This document shows, one piece after another, positions 9,272 through 18,157 of a stretch of 64,000 bases of DNA (the stretch's first letter is position 1; the number at the start of each line of letters is the position of its first letter). Source of the DNA: Johnsonella ignava ATCC 51276 (lineage in GTDB: Bacteria; Bacillota; Clostridia; Lachnospirales; Lachnospiraceae); the NCBI RefSeq assembly GCF_000235445.1, contig NZ_JH378835.1, positions 14,104 to 78,103 on the forward strand, written 5' to 3'. The translations under genes and the position numbers were made by a program. Below the pieces are notes generated by a model. It searched no databases. It saw only the letters and a list, made by a program, of their open reading frames with translations, and was not told the DNA's origin.

Positions 9272-9781
9272 TTGAATTTTAAAATAATATTCACAGAGGC
9301 AGTTTTTTGGTCAATTTTATGGACTGTTATGGTGTCTATATCAATCAGAATATTTCCATTTACTATTGAACATGATTATCCTGATGATGTAAGAAAAGCT
9401 GCAAATATTTCAAAACCGTCAAAAAAACATAAACGAAACGGAATTATTTTTGCAGCCATAAGTTTTTTAATACTGTTCGGATTACTTATATCATTTGCAA
9501 TTTTAGAATATAACGGTAAAGAATTATCGTTTTCAAAAATATTTTTCCATTTATGGATTATTTGCATAACCTGGAATATCATAGACTTGTTTATTATTGA
9601 CTGGCTTCTAATCTGTAGCCTGTCAGTTAAATATTTCTTATTGCCCGGAACCGAAACCTGTAATGCTAATAAAAATTATATTTTCCACTTTATAGGTTTT
9701 TTAAAAGGATGTATAACGATGAGTATTATATCAGCCTTATTTACAGCAGTTTCATACATTATATTATTGCTGCTTAAATAG
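9272..9781 (+). CDS. small multi-pass membrane protein, unknown function
   Basis: A 169-residue protein beginning at a TTG codon, supported by GAGGTGA about 7 bases upstream. Hydrophobic segments at about residues 8-28, 58-80, 92-115 and 145-168 suggest four membrane helices; a Lys-rich loop (KPSKKHKRN) separates the first two. I do not recognise the family. It is transcribed away from the SPFH gene and stands alone; the next gene is convergent. Coding status is supported by the ribosome-binding site and helix pattern only. Confidence 0.65.
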   Translation: MNFKIIFTEAVFWSILWTVMVSISIRIFPFTIEHDYPDDVRKAANISKPSKKHKRNGIIFAAISFLILFGLLISFAILEYNGKELSFSKIFFHLWIICITWNIIDLFIIDWLLICSLSVKYFLLPGTETCNANKNYIFHFIGFLKGCITMSIISALFTAVSYIILLLLK

Positions 9782-9859
9782 AATTTTAAAATGTATAAAA
9801 ATTCCTAAATTCAAAAAGTTAATATTTCTAAAATTGCAGATTTTTCACTTTACATAATC

Positions 9860-10726
9860 TTAGTGATAAACAGCGGACTGCGGATTTTCAAGTTCTGCAA
9901 AACCGTCTGAAAGTCTCTTTCTGGCAACCTCGATATAAGGATGTATGATAGCCCCCGCAGAACAATGATGATAGCACTCTGCACATAAAATACAATGCCC
10001 CGGATTTCGTATCAATTGTACTTTATTATCAACACATGCAAACATGTTAACAGGACAGGCACGGATGCATTGCCCGCAACCGTTGCAAATTTGTGAATTG
10101 ATTGCCACTTTCTTATATTTTCCATGAATCTTTTCCTGACTTAAAATGCGAAACATAAGGCGTTTAGGAAACGGTGCATATTCAAGCGCTTTTTTTGCAT
10201 CAACTGCATCTGTTTTGCCGTTTAATACATTTACTGCTATTTCAGCCGCTTCCGCAAGGACCTGTTGCTCTTTCTCCCCCGGCAGCTGCCGGTTTATCCT
10301 CTTTTTGAAAGTTGCTGTTAATGTATGTTCTGCGGCAATCTTAATGCCCATAATCGGGATATATCCCCGACTGCGAATCCCTTTTCCCATTTCTTCCAAT
10401 GCCACACTGCTATGTACTCCTCCATATGTTACAAGCAAAATCGCCGGAATCCGCCCGTTCTTTCTCTTCGGCAGCATATGTATAATTCTGAGCATATTTT
10501 GTTCACAATGCCCTGCATATATTGGAGCACAGACTACTAACATACAATGTTCCCCAATATCACTATACAATGTATGTGTAATATCCTCTTTCTGAATATA
10601 ATTATCATTTTTAGTAATGTTAATCATATCACATGAAACCCCTTTGTTTTCAAGCATATTCATAAAATTTTGTGCTGTAAGCAGGGTATGCCCTGACGGG
10701 CTGAATACAAGAAAAACAACCTTCAT
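9860..10726 (-). CDS. EFR1-type flavodoxin-ferredoxin fusion
   Basis: The N-terminal 170 residues are flavodoxin-like (VFLVFSPSGHTLLTAQ with the FMN phosphate loop, then VVCAPIYAGHC). The C-terminus has two [4Fe-4S] ferredoxin motifs, CNGCGQCIRACP near residue 220 and CILCAECYHHC near 248. This is the EFR1 architecture, a predicted soluble electron carrier whose partner is unknown. GGAGG lies upstream of the ATG at 10726. The divergent AraC-family gene at 10851 shares the intergenic region and is the obvious candidate regulator. Confidence 0.88.
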   Translation of the reverse strand: MKVVFLVFSPSGHTLLTAQNFMNMLENKGVSCDMINITKNDNYIQKEDITHTLYSDIGEHCMLVVCAPIYAGHCEQNMLRIIHMLPKRKNGRIPAILLVTYGGVHSSVALEEMGKGIRSRGYIPIMGIKIAAEHTLTATFKKRINRQLPGEKEQQVLAEAAEIAVNVLNGKTDAVDAKKALEYAPFPKRLMFRILSQEKIHGKYKKVAINSQICNGCGQCIRACPVNMFACVDNKVQLIRNPGHCILCAECYHHCSAGAIIHPYIEVARKRLSDGFAELENPQSAVYH

Positions 10727-10850
10727 GATTTCTTACCTCCTTTTACAAAAAACTTGAAAGCTTAATTTTCTTAATATATAATTTACTTAAGTTATATCGC
10801 AAATAAATATTCCAATAACCTTAATTTCATCTTATTTATAAACATTTTTA

Positions 10851-11891
10851 GTGTCAATAAAAAAAATAATTATTAGCTATCAGCCTAAATCATTTACCGA
10901 ATGGAGAAAATTCAATTCTATGGACAAACAATTAGAAAAAATGTACAGTGATATTTTTGTAGACAGAGGCGTTATTCCATGTGAACCCGTACCCGGTTTT
11001 AATCCTAATGGCAGGTTTTACAAAATGAATCCTGAACTTGGCACGGGATACTGCTGGATATATCAATGTAATCCATACATTGCCATCACTGTTATGAATC
11101 AAACTCACTATGCAGATACATGCTGTGTATTTGAACAACCGGAATATATCTGTATAGGCTATTTTTATTCTGTTTCCGGAGAAATACTGACTCCGTACCG
11201 CCGCCTGGCAGCCGGAACAATTCAGGCTTATGTCGGAAAAAAAAGTGAATATCGTATGATTATACACAAAAAAATCCCGATAAACAGCGTAAGTATTACT
11301 TTTATGCCTGAATATTATAAGGGTTTTTTAAGCGAACAGTACCCGTCTATCTATGAAAATCCTTCAAAAGCATTTGAGCGTATAGACGGCTGTACCGATT
11401 TCCCTGAACTGATCATTATTTTTAATCAAATCAAAACTTATACAGGAGATGGTATATCGGCAAAACTTTTCTATGAAAGCAAGGTAAATGAAGCACTTTC
11501 TATAATCCTTGAAAAGGCGAAAAAATATAATAAAAAACATGTCAGGCAAAGACTTTCCATAGCCGGTGATGATCTTGATGCCGTTATATCCGCAGCTAAT
11601 TATATTAACGATCATTGTGATGAAGATATACGAATGGATTTTCTTGCCCATATTACATGTATGAGTCAGGCAAAACTTAAATATATATTCAAATATGTAT
11701 ACCATATGAGCATTCAGCAATATATAGTTGCACGTCGTATTACACATGCCGAGCGTCTCCTTAGAGATACTAAACTTCCGGTATCCCTGATTGCTGAAAT
11801 GACCGGATATAAATATCTCAGCAGCCTATCCGATATGTTTAGACGGCATACGGGAATGAAACCTACTGAATATAGAAAAAAATGCAAATAA
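10851..11891 (+). CDS. AraC-family transcriptional regulator
   Basis: The C-terminal 100 residues are a double helix-turn-helix of the AraC/XylS type (DFLAHITCMSQAKLKYIFK, then VSLIAEMTGYKYLSSLSDMF, ending GMKPTEYRK). The N-terminal 220 residues would be the ligand-sensing part but match no domain I can name. The start is uncertain: a GTG at 10851 opens the frame without a clear ribosome-binding site, and an ATG at 10920 has GGAGA 12 bases upstream. It is divergent from the EFR1 gene 124 bases away and probably controls it (inference). Confidence 0.85.
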   Translation: MSIKKIIISYQPKSFTEWRKFNSMDKQLEKMYSDIFVDRGVIPCEPVPGFNPNGRFYKMNPELGTGYCWIYQCNPYIAITVMNQTHYADTCCVFEQPEYICIGYFYSVSGEILTPYRRLAAGTIQAYVGKKSEYRMIIHKKIPINSVSITFMPEYYKGFLSEQYPSIYENPSKAFERIDGCTDFPELIIIFNQIKTYTGDGISAKLFYESKVNEALSIILEKAKKYNKKHVRQRLSIAGDDLDAVISAANYINDHCDEDIRMDFLAHITCMSQAKLKYIFKYVYHMSIQQYIVARRITHAERLLRDTKLPVSLIAEMTGYKYLSSLSDMFRRHTGMKPTEYRKKCK

Positions 11892-11930
11892 CCCCCTTAT
11901 AAAGCGGTACTTAAATACAAAAAATTTTAA

Positions 11931-11967
11931 ATAAAAAAGAGCTGTAATGACTGCAGCTCTTAAAAAA
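11931..11967. terminator. bidirectional terminator between convergent genes
   Basis: AAGAGCTG (11937-11944) pairs with CAGCTCTT (11954-11961). A-rich and T-rich tracts on both sides give a T-run on either strand. It sits between the convergent AraC and XRE genes. Confidence 0.78.
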
Positions 11968-11972
11968 TCTAT

Positions 11973-12578
11973 CTATTTTTCATGTTCATCTGTGCGTGTA
12001 TTAGCATCGTTTTGAATAAACGGATTCGGATAATGGATAACAAGTATACGCACCTTCTTATTGGTGTTATTCTCCCAGTTATGCGGTGTTTTTGAATCTA
12101 AATAGGCTGTGTCCTCAGGATACATCTCATACACTTTATTTTTATAATTTAATGTTAAAATACCCTCTAAAACATAAATAAACTCTACTCCCTCATGAAC
12201 ATAGGTTTTGAGATGATCATTCTCCGATGAGGGCCATAATTCATAAAGTCTGGGCAAAAATTTTGCATTTTCAAGATCCTTTGCCAAATAAAACTGGACA
12301 TATTTTTTATTGACTGAGCCTACTTTACGATCATAACTTCGTATGATAGGTTCTGCATCATAACTTGATTTTTTTGGTATATTAAAAAAACTGTCCATAT
12401 CCATACCTAAAATCTTTGCGATGTTTTGAAGTGAATCAATCGCAATTGATGTCATCCCACGCTCAAATTGGGACAAAAAACCCGTTGATAGACCCGTACG
12501 TTCACTCAGCTCCTTAAGTGTGATCTTTTGTTCTTTCCGCCTGTTCTGTACCCTGCTGCCAATATCCAAATTATTCAT
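11973..12578 (-). CDS. XRE-family regulator with C-terminal cupin
   Basis: A 201-residue two-domain regulator. Residues 5-60 are a helix-turn-helix (ITLKELSERTGLSTGFLSQFE). Residues about 110-185 form a cupin barrel (YVHEGVEFIYVLEGILTLNY and DTAYLDSKTPHNWEN) that would sense a small ligand. Regulators of this type often control amino-acid or amine metabolism. It lies 38 bases downstream of proC on the same strand, at the end of the hydroxyproline module, and may regulate it (inference). Confidence 0.88.
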   Translation of the reverse strand: MNNLDIGSRVQNRRKEQKITLKELSERTGLSTGFLSQFERGMTSIAIDSLQNIAKILGMDMDSFFNIPKKSSYDAEPIIRSYDRKVGSVNKKYVQFYLAKDLENAKFLPRLYELWPSSENDHLKTYVHEGVEFIYVLEGILTLNYKNKVYEMYPEDTAYLDSKTPHNWENNTNKKVRILVIHYPNPFIQNDANTRTDEHEK

Positions 12579-12616
12579 ATTTTAACCTGTTTCTTTTATA
12601 AAATTACAGTAAAGAT

Positions 12617-13414
12617 CTACATCTTTCCCGATTTATCGTGTACGGCATTCATCGCCTGTATCACAGCAAAGCGCATGCCTTTTTCTTCCAATACCGCCAC
12701 TCCCTCAATCGTAGTCCCGCCCGGTGAACAAACCATATCTTTTAAATCTCCGGGATGCCGCTTCGTCTCAAGAACCATTTTTGCACTTCCAAGCACGGCT
12801 TGTGCTGCAAAACGATATGCCTTATCACGAGCCATTCCCTGAAGAACTGCCGCATCTGCCATTGCTTCAATAAACATAAATACATATGCAGGTGAAGATC
12901 CCGAAACGGCAACAACCGTATCAAACAGCTTTTCCTCAATACGCTCTACTGTACCGAAAGTGCCTATGACAGTCTCCAATACCTCCTGATCTTCCTGTGT
13001 AATATTTTTATTTGGGCAAATCGCTGTAACACCTGCACCCACCATTGCCGGAGTATTCGGCATCGTTCTAAGTATTTTTGTATTTTTTCCAAGACCATTC
13101 TCAAGATAATCCAAAGTCTTGCCGGGAGCAATTGACACAAAGATCTTTCCATCTCCTAAAGGTGCAAGCTCTTTCATTACAGAATCATACATATTTGGTT
13201 TAACTGCAAGAAATATTACATCACAGGTCTTTACGACTTCCTTGTTATCCATAGTCGTACTTATTCCCAGACGTGTCTTCGCATCATCCAAACCCGGCTG
13301 ATAAGCATCACTTGCAAAAATATCTTTCGGACTTACAAGCCCGGCTTTTATAATGCTTGTTATCATCGCTTTCGCCATATTTCCGCAGCCTATAAAACCA
13401 ATTTTTTTATTCAT
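12617..13414 (-). CDS. proC: pyrroline-5-carboxylate reductase
   Basis: Catalyses the NAD(P)H-dependent reduction of pyrroline-5-carboxylate to proline. A Rossmann motif GFIGCGNMAKAM is at the N-terminus, and the family's C-terminal signature is present (SPGGTTIEGVAVLEE near residue 225). The start at 13414 is chosen because AGGTG lies 6 bases upstream; the longer frame to 13444 overlaps the intergenic region without a site. It is 265 residues, normal for ProC. Directly downstream of hypD, whose product is pyrroline-5-carboxylate, so it completes the conversion of hydroxyproline to proline. The hairpin between them (13454-13474) may lower its transcription relative to hypD. Confidence 0.95.
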   Translation of the reverse strand: MNKKIGFIGCGNMAKAMITSIIKAGLVSPKDIFASDAYQPGLDDAKTRLGISTTMDNKEVVKTCDVIFLAVKPNMYDSVMKELAPLGDGKIFVSIAPGKTLDYLENGLGKNTKILRTMPNTPAMVGAGVTAICPNKNITQEDQEVLETVIGTFGTVERIEEKLFDTVVAVSGSSPAYVFMFIEAMADAAVLQGMARDKAYRFAAQAVLGSAKMVLETKRHPGDLKDMVCSPGGTTIEGVAVLEEKGMRFAVIQAMNAVHDKSGKM

Positions 13415-13449
13415 GTTTTTCACCTCATTGTTATATTTTATCAAAAAAT

Positions 13450-13478
13450 TTCAAGGCGTGCCAGTAGCACGCCTAAAA
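13450..13478 (-). terminator. hairpin between hypD and proC
   Basis: AGGCGTGC (13454-13461) pairs with GCACGCCT (13467-13474) around a 5-base loop. On the minus strand it is followed by TGAAATTTTTTG, a moderate T-run. It lies directly after the hypD stop and 40 bases before proC, so it may be a full or partial terminator. Confidence 0.7.
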
Positions 13479-13480
13479 TA

Positions 13481-15856
13481 CTAACTAAAACTTTGTTCTG
13501 TTCTTCCGATGATCTCGTCCTGCAATACTTTGCTCAGGTTATGGAAGTGGTCGGAATAACCTGCAACACGTACAATCAGATCTTTGTAGTTTTCAGGATA
13601 CTTCTGTGCGTCAATCAGCACCTTGCGATCAATTACATTGAACTGGATATGATGACCGTCCATATTAAAGTAAGCACGAATTAAATTTGCCATATTCTCA
13701 AGACCCAGATCCCCCTCTACAACAGATGGTGTAAACTTCTGATTAAGAAGAGTTCCGCCTGTTGCCAGGTGATCCATCTTCGAGCAGGATTTTATAACCG
13801 CCGTAGGTCCTTTCACATCCGCACCTTTTTCAGGAGAAATCCCTTCAGAAACCGGCAGATGTGCTTTACGTCCGTTCGGACTTGCCATCATAACTTCACC
13901 GAAATAAACATGGCAGGTTGTCGGCAGCATGTTGATTCCGTATTTTCCGCCCTTAACATTCGGTCTTCCCACAACCATTCCACGATACAGATCAAATACC
14001 GATTTCATGATATCGTCCGCATAGTCATCGTCATTACCGTACTTCGGTGTCTTATTGGTTACAAGATGATGTATCTCTTCATAACCCTCAAAGTTCGCAT
14101 CAAGTGCCTTCTGCAATTCTTCCATTGAGAACTTTTTATTATCAAAGACATTATACTTGATTGCAGCTAATGAATCTGTGATTGTTCCGATTCCTACACC
14201 TTGAATATAGTTTGTGTTATATTTTGCTCCACCGGCATTATAGTCTTTTCCTGATTTGATACATCCATTTGTAACAAGAGAAAGGAACGGCACCGGCATA
14301 TACTCCGCATAGATCTTTTCAATAATATTATTTCCTTCGATCTTAATATTTACAAAATACTCTACCTGCTTTTTATAAGCTTCAAAGAACTCTCCATAAG
14401 TTTTGAAGTCCTTTGCATCACCGGTTTTCGGCCCTAACTGCTGGTTTGATACTTTATCAAATCCGTTATATATTGTCAGCTCAACGATTTTAGGAAGGTT
14501 CAGATATCCTGTCAGGATATAGGCTTCATTTCCAAAAGCACCGGTCTCGACACATCCGCTGGTTCCGCCTCTTCTTGCATCTTCCAATGTCTTTCCTGCA
14601 TTCAAAAGTTCCTGAACGATCGATTCGGTATTGTAAAATGCAGGCTGTCCCCAGCCTCTTCTTGAAATCTCACAGGCTCTCTTAAGGAATTTTTGCGGTG
14701 TCTTTTTACTTATCTGAACATTAGAGCTTGGCTGAAGCAATCTCATCTCATCCATACAGTCAAGGATCAGGTAGCTGACCTCATTAACACCATCACTTCC
14801 GTCCGGAGCGATACCGCCTGTATTTATATTTGCAAAATCCGTATAAGTTGAACTTTCTTTCAAAGTGATGCCGACCTTTGGCGGTGCCGGCTGATTATTG
14901 AATTTAACCCACAGACATTCAAGAAGTTCCAAAGCTTTTGTATCATCTAAAATGCCTTTTGCCGTATCATTCTTATAGAATGGATACAGATGCTGATCCA
15001 ATCTTCCCGGACTAAACGCATCCCAGGGGTTAAGCTCAGTTGTAACTCCGATATGCACAAACCAGTACATCTGTAATGCCTGATAATATGTCTCAGGTGC
15101 ATGTGCAGGTACTACAAGGCAGTTTTGTGCAATTTGAAGAAGCTCCGCTTTTCTTACCGGATCACTTTCTTTTTCGGCAAGCTCTTTTGCGTATTTTGCA
15201 TATCTTTCCGCATATATAATAATCGCATCGCAGCAGATCTTCATCGCTTCAAGTTCCTGCTTTCTTCTAAGCGCTTCTTTATCATTTATAAAATCCAATG
15301 CATTGATCTGAGTTTCAACTTCCGCTTTAAGATCCAAAAAGCCCTTTCTATAGAAAACTTCTCCACCCACAGTATGCCCGGGACCTCTTTGCTCCATAAA
15401 TTCTGTAAAAATGCCGGCTCCGTAGCACTTTTTCCATTCTTCTCCAAGATTATTCAGCATTTTGCTTCTAAGAGCACGTTTTTCCCAAAATGGAATGATC
15501 TCTTCTTCCTGAATTTTTCTGTCATTATCATTTACCTTAAAGAAAATAATATCTCTGGAGTCCATAACATGCATATCTTCCAGGGTATGGCAACAAAGCT
15601 CAGGAAATGTAGGTGCTGCCTGAGGAGAATCTCCTTTTTCACCTACTATCAGTTCATGGTCATTGATACACAGACTTCTGTTCTCCATAAAATGCTTGAA
15701 TGCAAGCGCTCTCAGCTCCGGAACCGAAACTGTGCCCTCATACATCTTATAAGCATCTGTAATCAATTTTGCACGCTCGATGTAAATATGCGGAACCGCT
15801 TCAACACTCTGCTTTCTAAGACTTTTAATTCTTTCGTTCATTCCTCTGTTTTCCAT
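13481..15856 (-). CDS. hypD: trans-4-hydroxy-L-proline dehydratase (glycyl radical enzyme)
   Basis: HypD dehydrates trans-4-hydroxy-L-proline to pyrroline-5-carboxylate by a glycyl radical mechanism in anaerobes. The catalytic Cys435 lies in TSGCVETGAFG and the radical Gly766 in RVAGYSDHF, positions close to those known for characterised HypD. Start 15856 has GGAGG 5 bases upstream; the longer frame begins at an unsupported TTG. That gives 791 residues, typical for HypD. The assignment to HypD rather than another glycyl radical enzyme rests on the length, the SGCVE active site and the adjacent activase and proC genes. Oxygen-sensitive, cytoplasmic. Confidence 0.93.
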   Translation of the reverse strand: MENRGMNERIKSLRKQSVEAVPHIYIERAKLITDAYKMYEGTVSVPELRALAFKHFMENRSLCINDHELIVGEKGDSPQAAPTFPELCCHTLEDMHVMDSRDIIFFKVNDNDRKIQEEEIIPFWEKRALRSKMLNNLGEEWKKCYGAGIFTEFMEQRGPGHTVGGEVFYRKGFLDLKAEVETQINALDFINDKEALRRKQELEAMKICCDAIIIYAERYAKYAKELAEKESDPVRKAELLQIAQNCLVVPAHAPETYYQALQMYWFVHIGVTTELNPWDAFSPGRLDQHLYPFYKNDTAKGILDDTKALELLECLWVKFNNQPAPPKVGITLKESSTYTDFANINTGGIAPDGSDGVNEVSYLILDCMDEMRLLQPSSNVQISKKTPQKFLKRACEISRRGWGQPAFYNTESIVQELLNAGKTLEDARRGGTSGCVETGAFGNEAYILTGYLNLPKIVELTIYNGFDKVSNQQLGPKTGDAKDFKTYGEFFEAYKKQVEYFVNIKIEGNNIIEKIYAEYMPVPFLSLVTNGCIKSGKDYNAGGAKYNTNYIQGVGIGTITDSLAAIKYNVFDNKKFSMEELQKALDANFEGYEEIHHLVTNKTPKYGNDDDYADDIMKSVFDLYRGMVVGRPNVKGGKYGINMLPTTCHVYFGEVMMASPNGRKAHLPVSEGISPEKGADVKGPTAVIKSCSKMDHLATGGTLLNQKFTPSVVEGDLGLENMANLIRAYFNMDGHHIQFNVIDRKVLIDAQKYPENYKDLIVRVAGYSDHFHNLSKVLQDEIIGRTEQSFS

Positions 15857-15857
15857 T

Positions 15858-16760
15858 TTAACCTCCAATTTTTACAGGTATATTTTTCCGTTCAAAAATA
15901 TTTTTAATCTCCAGCATGCGTTCTTCGCCCGGAGCAGAAAAATCCGTTCCCTCGTACTCCATATCAATACGATCATACTTCCCTTGACCGATCGCATGAT
16001 AAGGCAGTAAACTCACCATCGTAATATTCATATCCTTGATAAAATCTGCAATTCCATTGATATTCTCATCATCGCTGTTGACCCCTTCGATCACAGGGAT
16101 TCGAATATGAATTTTTCCATTTTTATCATTTAGCTTCTTTAGATTATCTAAAATAAGTACATTATCCTTACCGGTTAATAATCGATGTTTGTCAGGATCA
16201 ATATGTTTAATGTCATACAAGAAAGTATCTACATAAGGTAAAATTTTTTCAAAACGTTCAAAACTTGAATATCCACAGGTATCAATGTTCACATTATAAC
16301 CCATACGATCACATCTTTTCAGGATCTGTAAGATAAAATTGATGTCCTGGGTCATCACCTCTCCGCCTGATAGAGTTACCCCACCATTAGACTGCTCATA
16401 GAACATTTTATCTTTTTCAATCTCTTTTATGACCTCATCTACAGAATATAACCTGCCTGCTTTTTCTCTCGCACCGTAGATACAAAAATCAACACAGGTA
16501 GCACAAGCATCGCATTTATCTCTGGGAACAGGATAAAATCCATCCTTCTCAACAATGCCTTTTTGTGGGCATTTCATTAAACAGCGCATACAGGAAACAC
16601 ATTTTTCTTTATTATACATGATCTCTGCCCGATATGACTGACTTTCAGGATTATGACACCATTTACATTTGAGCGGACAGCCTTTAAAAAATATAGTAGT
16701 TCTGATACCCTCTCCATTATGTATTGAATATTTTTGTATATCTAACAACAAATGTTCCAT
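15858..16760 (-). CDS. HypD-activating radical SAM enzyme
   Basis: Installs the glycyl radical on HypD. The radical SAM motif CPLKCKWC gives Cys28, Cys32 and Cys35. An inserted ferredoxin domain with two clusters follows (CVSCMRCLMKCP and CDACATCVDFC, about residues 55-100), as in activases of the extended class. GGVTLSGGE lies near residue 120. Start 16760 is preferred because AGGGGAG lies 4 bases upstream; the frame extends to 16805 without support. The stop lies one base before the hypD ATG, so the two are translationally coupled. Confidence 0.93.
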   Translation of the reverse strand: MEHLLLDIQKYSIHNGEGIRTTIFFKGCPLKCKWCHNPESQSYRAEIMYNKEKCVSCMRCLMKCPQKGIVEKDGFYPVPRDKCDACATCVDFCIYGAREKAGRLYSVDEVIKEIEKDKMFYEQSNGGVTLSGGEVMTQDINFILQILKRCDRMGYNVNIDTCGYSSFERFEKILPYVDTFLYDIKHIDPDKHRLLTGKDNVLILDNLKKLNDKNGKIHIRIPVIEGVNSDDENINGIADFIKDMNITMVSLLPYHAIGQGKYDRIDMEYEGTDFSAPGEERMLEIKNIFERKNIPVKIGG

Positions 16761-16820
16761 CGTACTCCCCTGTTTCATTCTTATTGACGTAACACTGTTT
16801 TGCAATGTGATTAAGTTTAA

Positions 16821-17102
16821 TTACTCATATCTGCAAATATAGATCGTATCTTCTTTGACTATCACATCAAAACTCTGATTTGCTTCCACAACAAAGCTTC
16901 CATGATTTGAAAAACTCTTAAATTCCGACTCACCGGGAAGTTTCACATCCATCTGTCCACTAGCTACAAACATAAATTCCTTTTTGGATGTTGAAAACTT
17001 ATATTCTCCCGCTTTCATTACGCCTACTGTTTGTTCTCCATCCGAATTTTGCACAGCTATAGATTTTACATTGCCGGAAAAATATTCATTGACCTTAATC
17101 AT
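16821..17102 (-). CDS. ppnP: PpnP-like nucleoside phosphorylase (DUF1255 cupin)
   Basis: A 93-residue single cupin of the DUF1255/YaiE family; E. coli PpnP phosphorolyses purine and pyrimidine nucleosides. Family features are NEYFSGNVKSIAVQ at the start, VGVMKAGEY, and a DTIYICRYE end. It is the first gene of the hydroxyproline operon: a consensus promoter lies 50-75 bases upstream, and the activase frame begins 60 bases downstream. Why a nucleoside phosphorylase homologue should head this operon is not clear, so the role here could differ. Confidence 0.85.
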   Translation of the reverse strand: MIKVNEYFSGNVKSIAVQNSDGEQTVGVMKAGEYKFSTSKKEFMFVASGQMDVKLPGESEFKSFSNHGSFVVEANQSFDVIVKEDTIYICRYE

Positions 17103-17149
17103 AATGCCTCATTTCTTCATTTTTGTGAATATATTCTCATTGCAATATA

Positions 17150-17178
17150 ATAATATTCCATTTTGATGAATATGTCAA
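17150..17178 (-). promoter_or_regulatory. sigma-A promoter of the ppnP-hypD operon
   Basis: On the minus strand TTGACA (17173-17178) and TATTAT (17150-17155) are separated by exactly 17 bases. A second TTGACA-like hexamer lies just upstream. It is about 48 bases from the ppnP start. Confidence 0.8.
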
Positions 17179-17416
17179 GCTATTGTCAATATAAATATCA
17201 AAAATTAAATTATGTTTTTTGCTTTTATATATAATATATTTTTATTGTATTTCCGTTTTGATATATATTATTTAAAATTTCATTTTTGTGAAAAAATCAT
17301 TCCTGTAAAAATTCCTATTATTTTCTTATAATGTTTAAATGCCTCTCTTATCTATCTTTGCACCGGCTCTTATAAACTCGGATTCTTTTCTTATAACATT
17401 TAAATACCTCTCTATC
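17179..17416. other. intergenic region between ppnP promoter and the ABC operon end
   Basis: AT-rich and without a coding frame. It contains the imperfect direct repeat at 17321-17413. No clear terminator hairpin for the leftward ABC operon is visible. Confidence 0.5.
17321..17413. repeat. pair of 28-base direct repeats
   Basis: The 28 bases at 17321-17348 recur at 17386-17413 with three mismatches (TTTTCTTATA, then TTTAAAT, then CCTCTCT). The spacing is 65 bases. The second copy ends 3 bases before the stop codon of the ABC ATPase gene. No function recognised. Confidence 0.65.
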
Positions 17417-18157
17417 CTATAAGGAATTCACCGCCTCCTGAATTTTCTTCAAACCCTCTTTACGGTCGGCACCGGGCTTAATTTCTCCGACTAAAAAACC
17501 ATCTTTCATAAATATTACCCGATCCGCCCTTGATGCCACCTGAATATCATGAGTAACCATAAGAATGCTCTTTCCTTCTGCATGCAATGTAGAAAAAAGT
17601 TCAAGCACTTCCTGACCTGTTTTTGAATCCAGCGCTCCGGTAGGCTCATCCGCAAAAAGAATCTTCGGATCATTAATAAGTGCACGGCATATTCCGGCAC
17701 GTTGCAGCTGCCCGCCTGAAGCCTGAGAAATCCTGTTGTCTGCGATTTGCTCAATTCCTATTTTTTTCATAAGTTCCTGTGCCTTAGCGATCAGTTCTTT
17801 CTTATTCTTCCTGTAACTTACTGATGGAAGGAGGATATTATCCATGATGCTGAGATTTCGTACCATTTTAGGCAGCTGAAACACAAAGCCGAAAGATTCC
17901 CGGCGAAGCTTTGCAGCTTCTTCCTCTTCAAGATGTGTGATTTTTCTTCCTTCAAAGTAAAGTTCTCCGTTATCCGGAGCATCCAGAGAGGATAAAATAT
18001 TTAGTAATGTAGATTTTCCCGAACCTGACTTGCCCATAATTGATACAAATTCCCCCTCTTTAAGTTCAATATCAACTCCTTTTAACACCTTTGTTTTAAG
18101 TACTGCATTATCATAACTTTTTTCCAGATTTATTCCTTTTAAAATCATTCTGCTCAT
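17417..18157 (-). CDS. ABC transporter ATP-binding protein (MacB/LolD-like)
   Basis: A 246-residue nucleotide-binding subunit with Walker A GKSGSGKST (about 42-50), a signature ASGGQLQRAG in which the usual first residue Leu is replaced by Ala, and Walker B ILFADEPTGALD. It belongs to the MacB/LolD/BceA group that works with FtsX-type permeases. Its start overlaps the stop of the permease gene by 4 bases (ATGA), so the two are translationally coupled. Likely powers export or extraction of a lipophilic or peptide compound from the membrane (inference). Last gene of the TetR-controlled operon. Confidence 0.93.
   Translation of the reverse strand: MSRMILKGINLEKSYDNAVLKTKVLKGVDIELKEGEFVSIMGKSGSGKSTLLNILSSLDAPDNGELYFEGRKITHLEEEEAAKLRRESFGFVFQLPKMVRNLSIMDNILLPSVSYRKNKKELIAKAQELMKKIGIEQIADNRISQASGGQLQRAGICRALINDPKILFADEPTGALDSKTGQEVLELFSTLHAEGKSILMVTHDIQVASRADRVIFMKDGFLVGEIKPGADRKEGLKKIQEAVNSL

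Noticed and set aside
15101..15907. 268-residue plus-strand frame opposite hypD
   Set aside because: It is antisense to HypD, whose catalytic Cys and radical Gly are clear; the frame is Phe/Cys/His-rich with no domain, typical of a shadow.
17321..17413. Insertion-site duplication or mobile element
   Set aside because: The two 28-base repeats flank only 37 bases with no coding or terminal inverted repeats.
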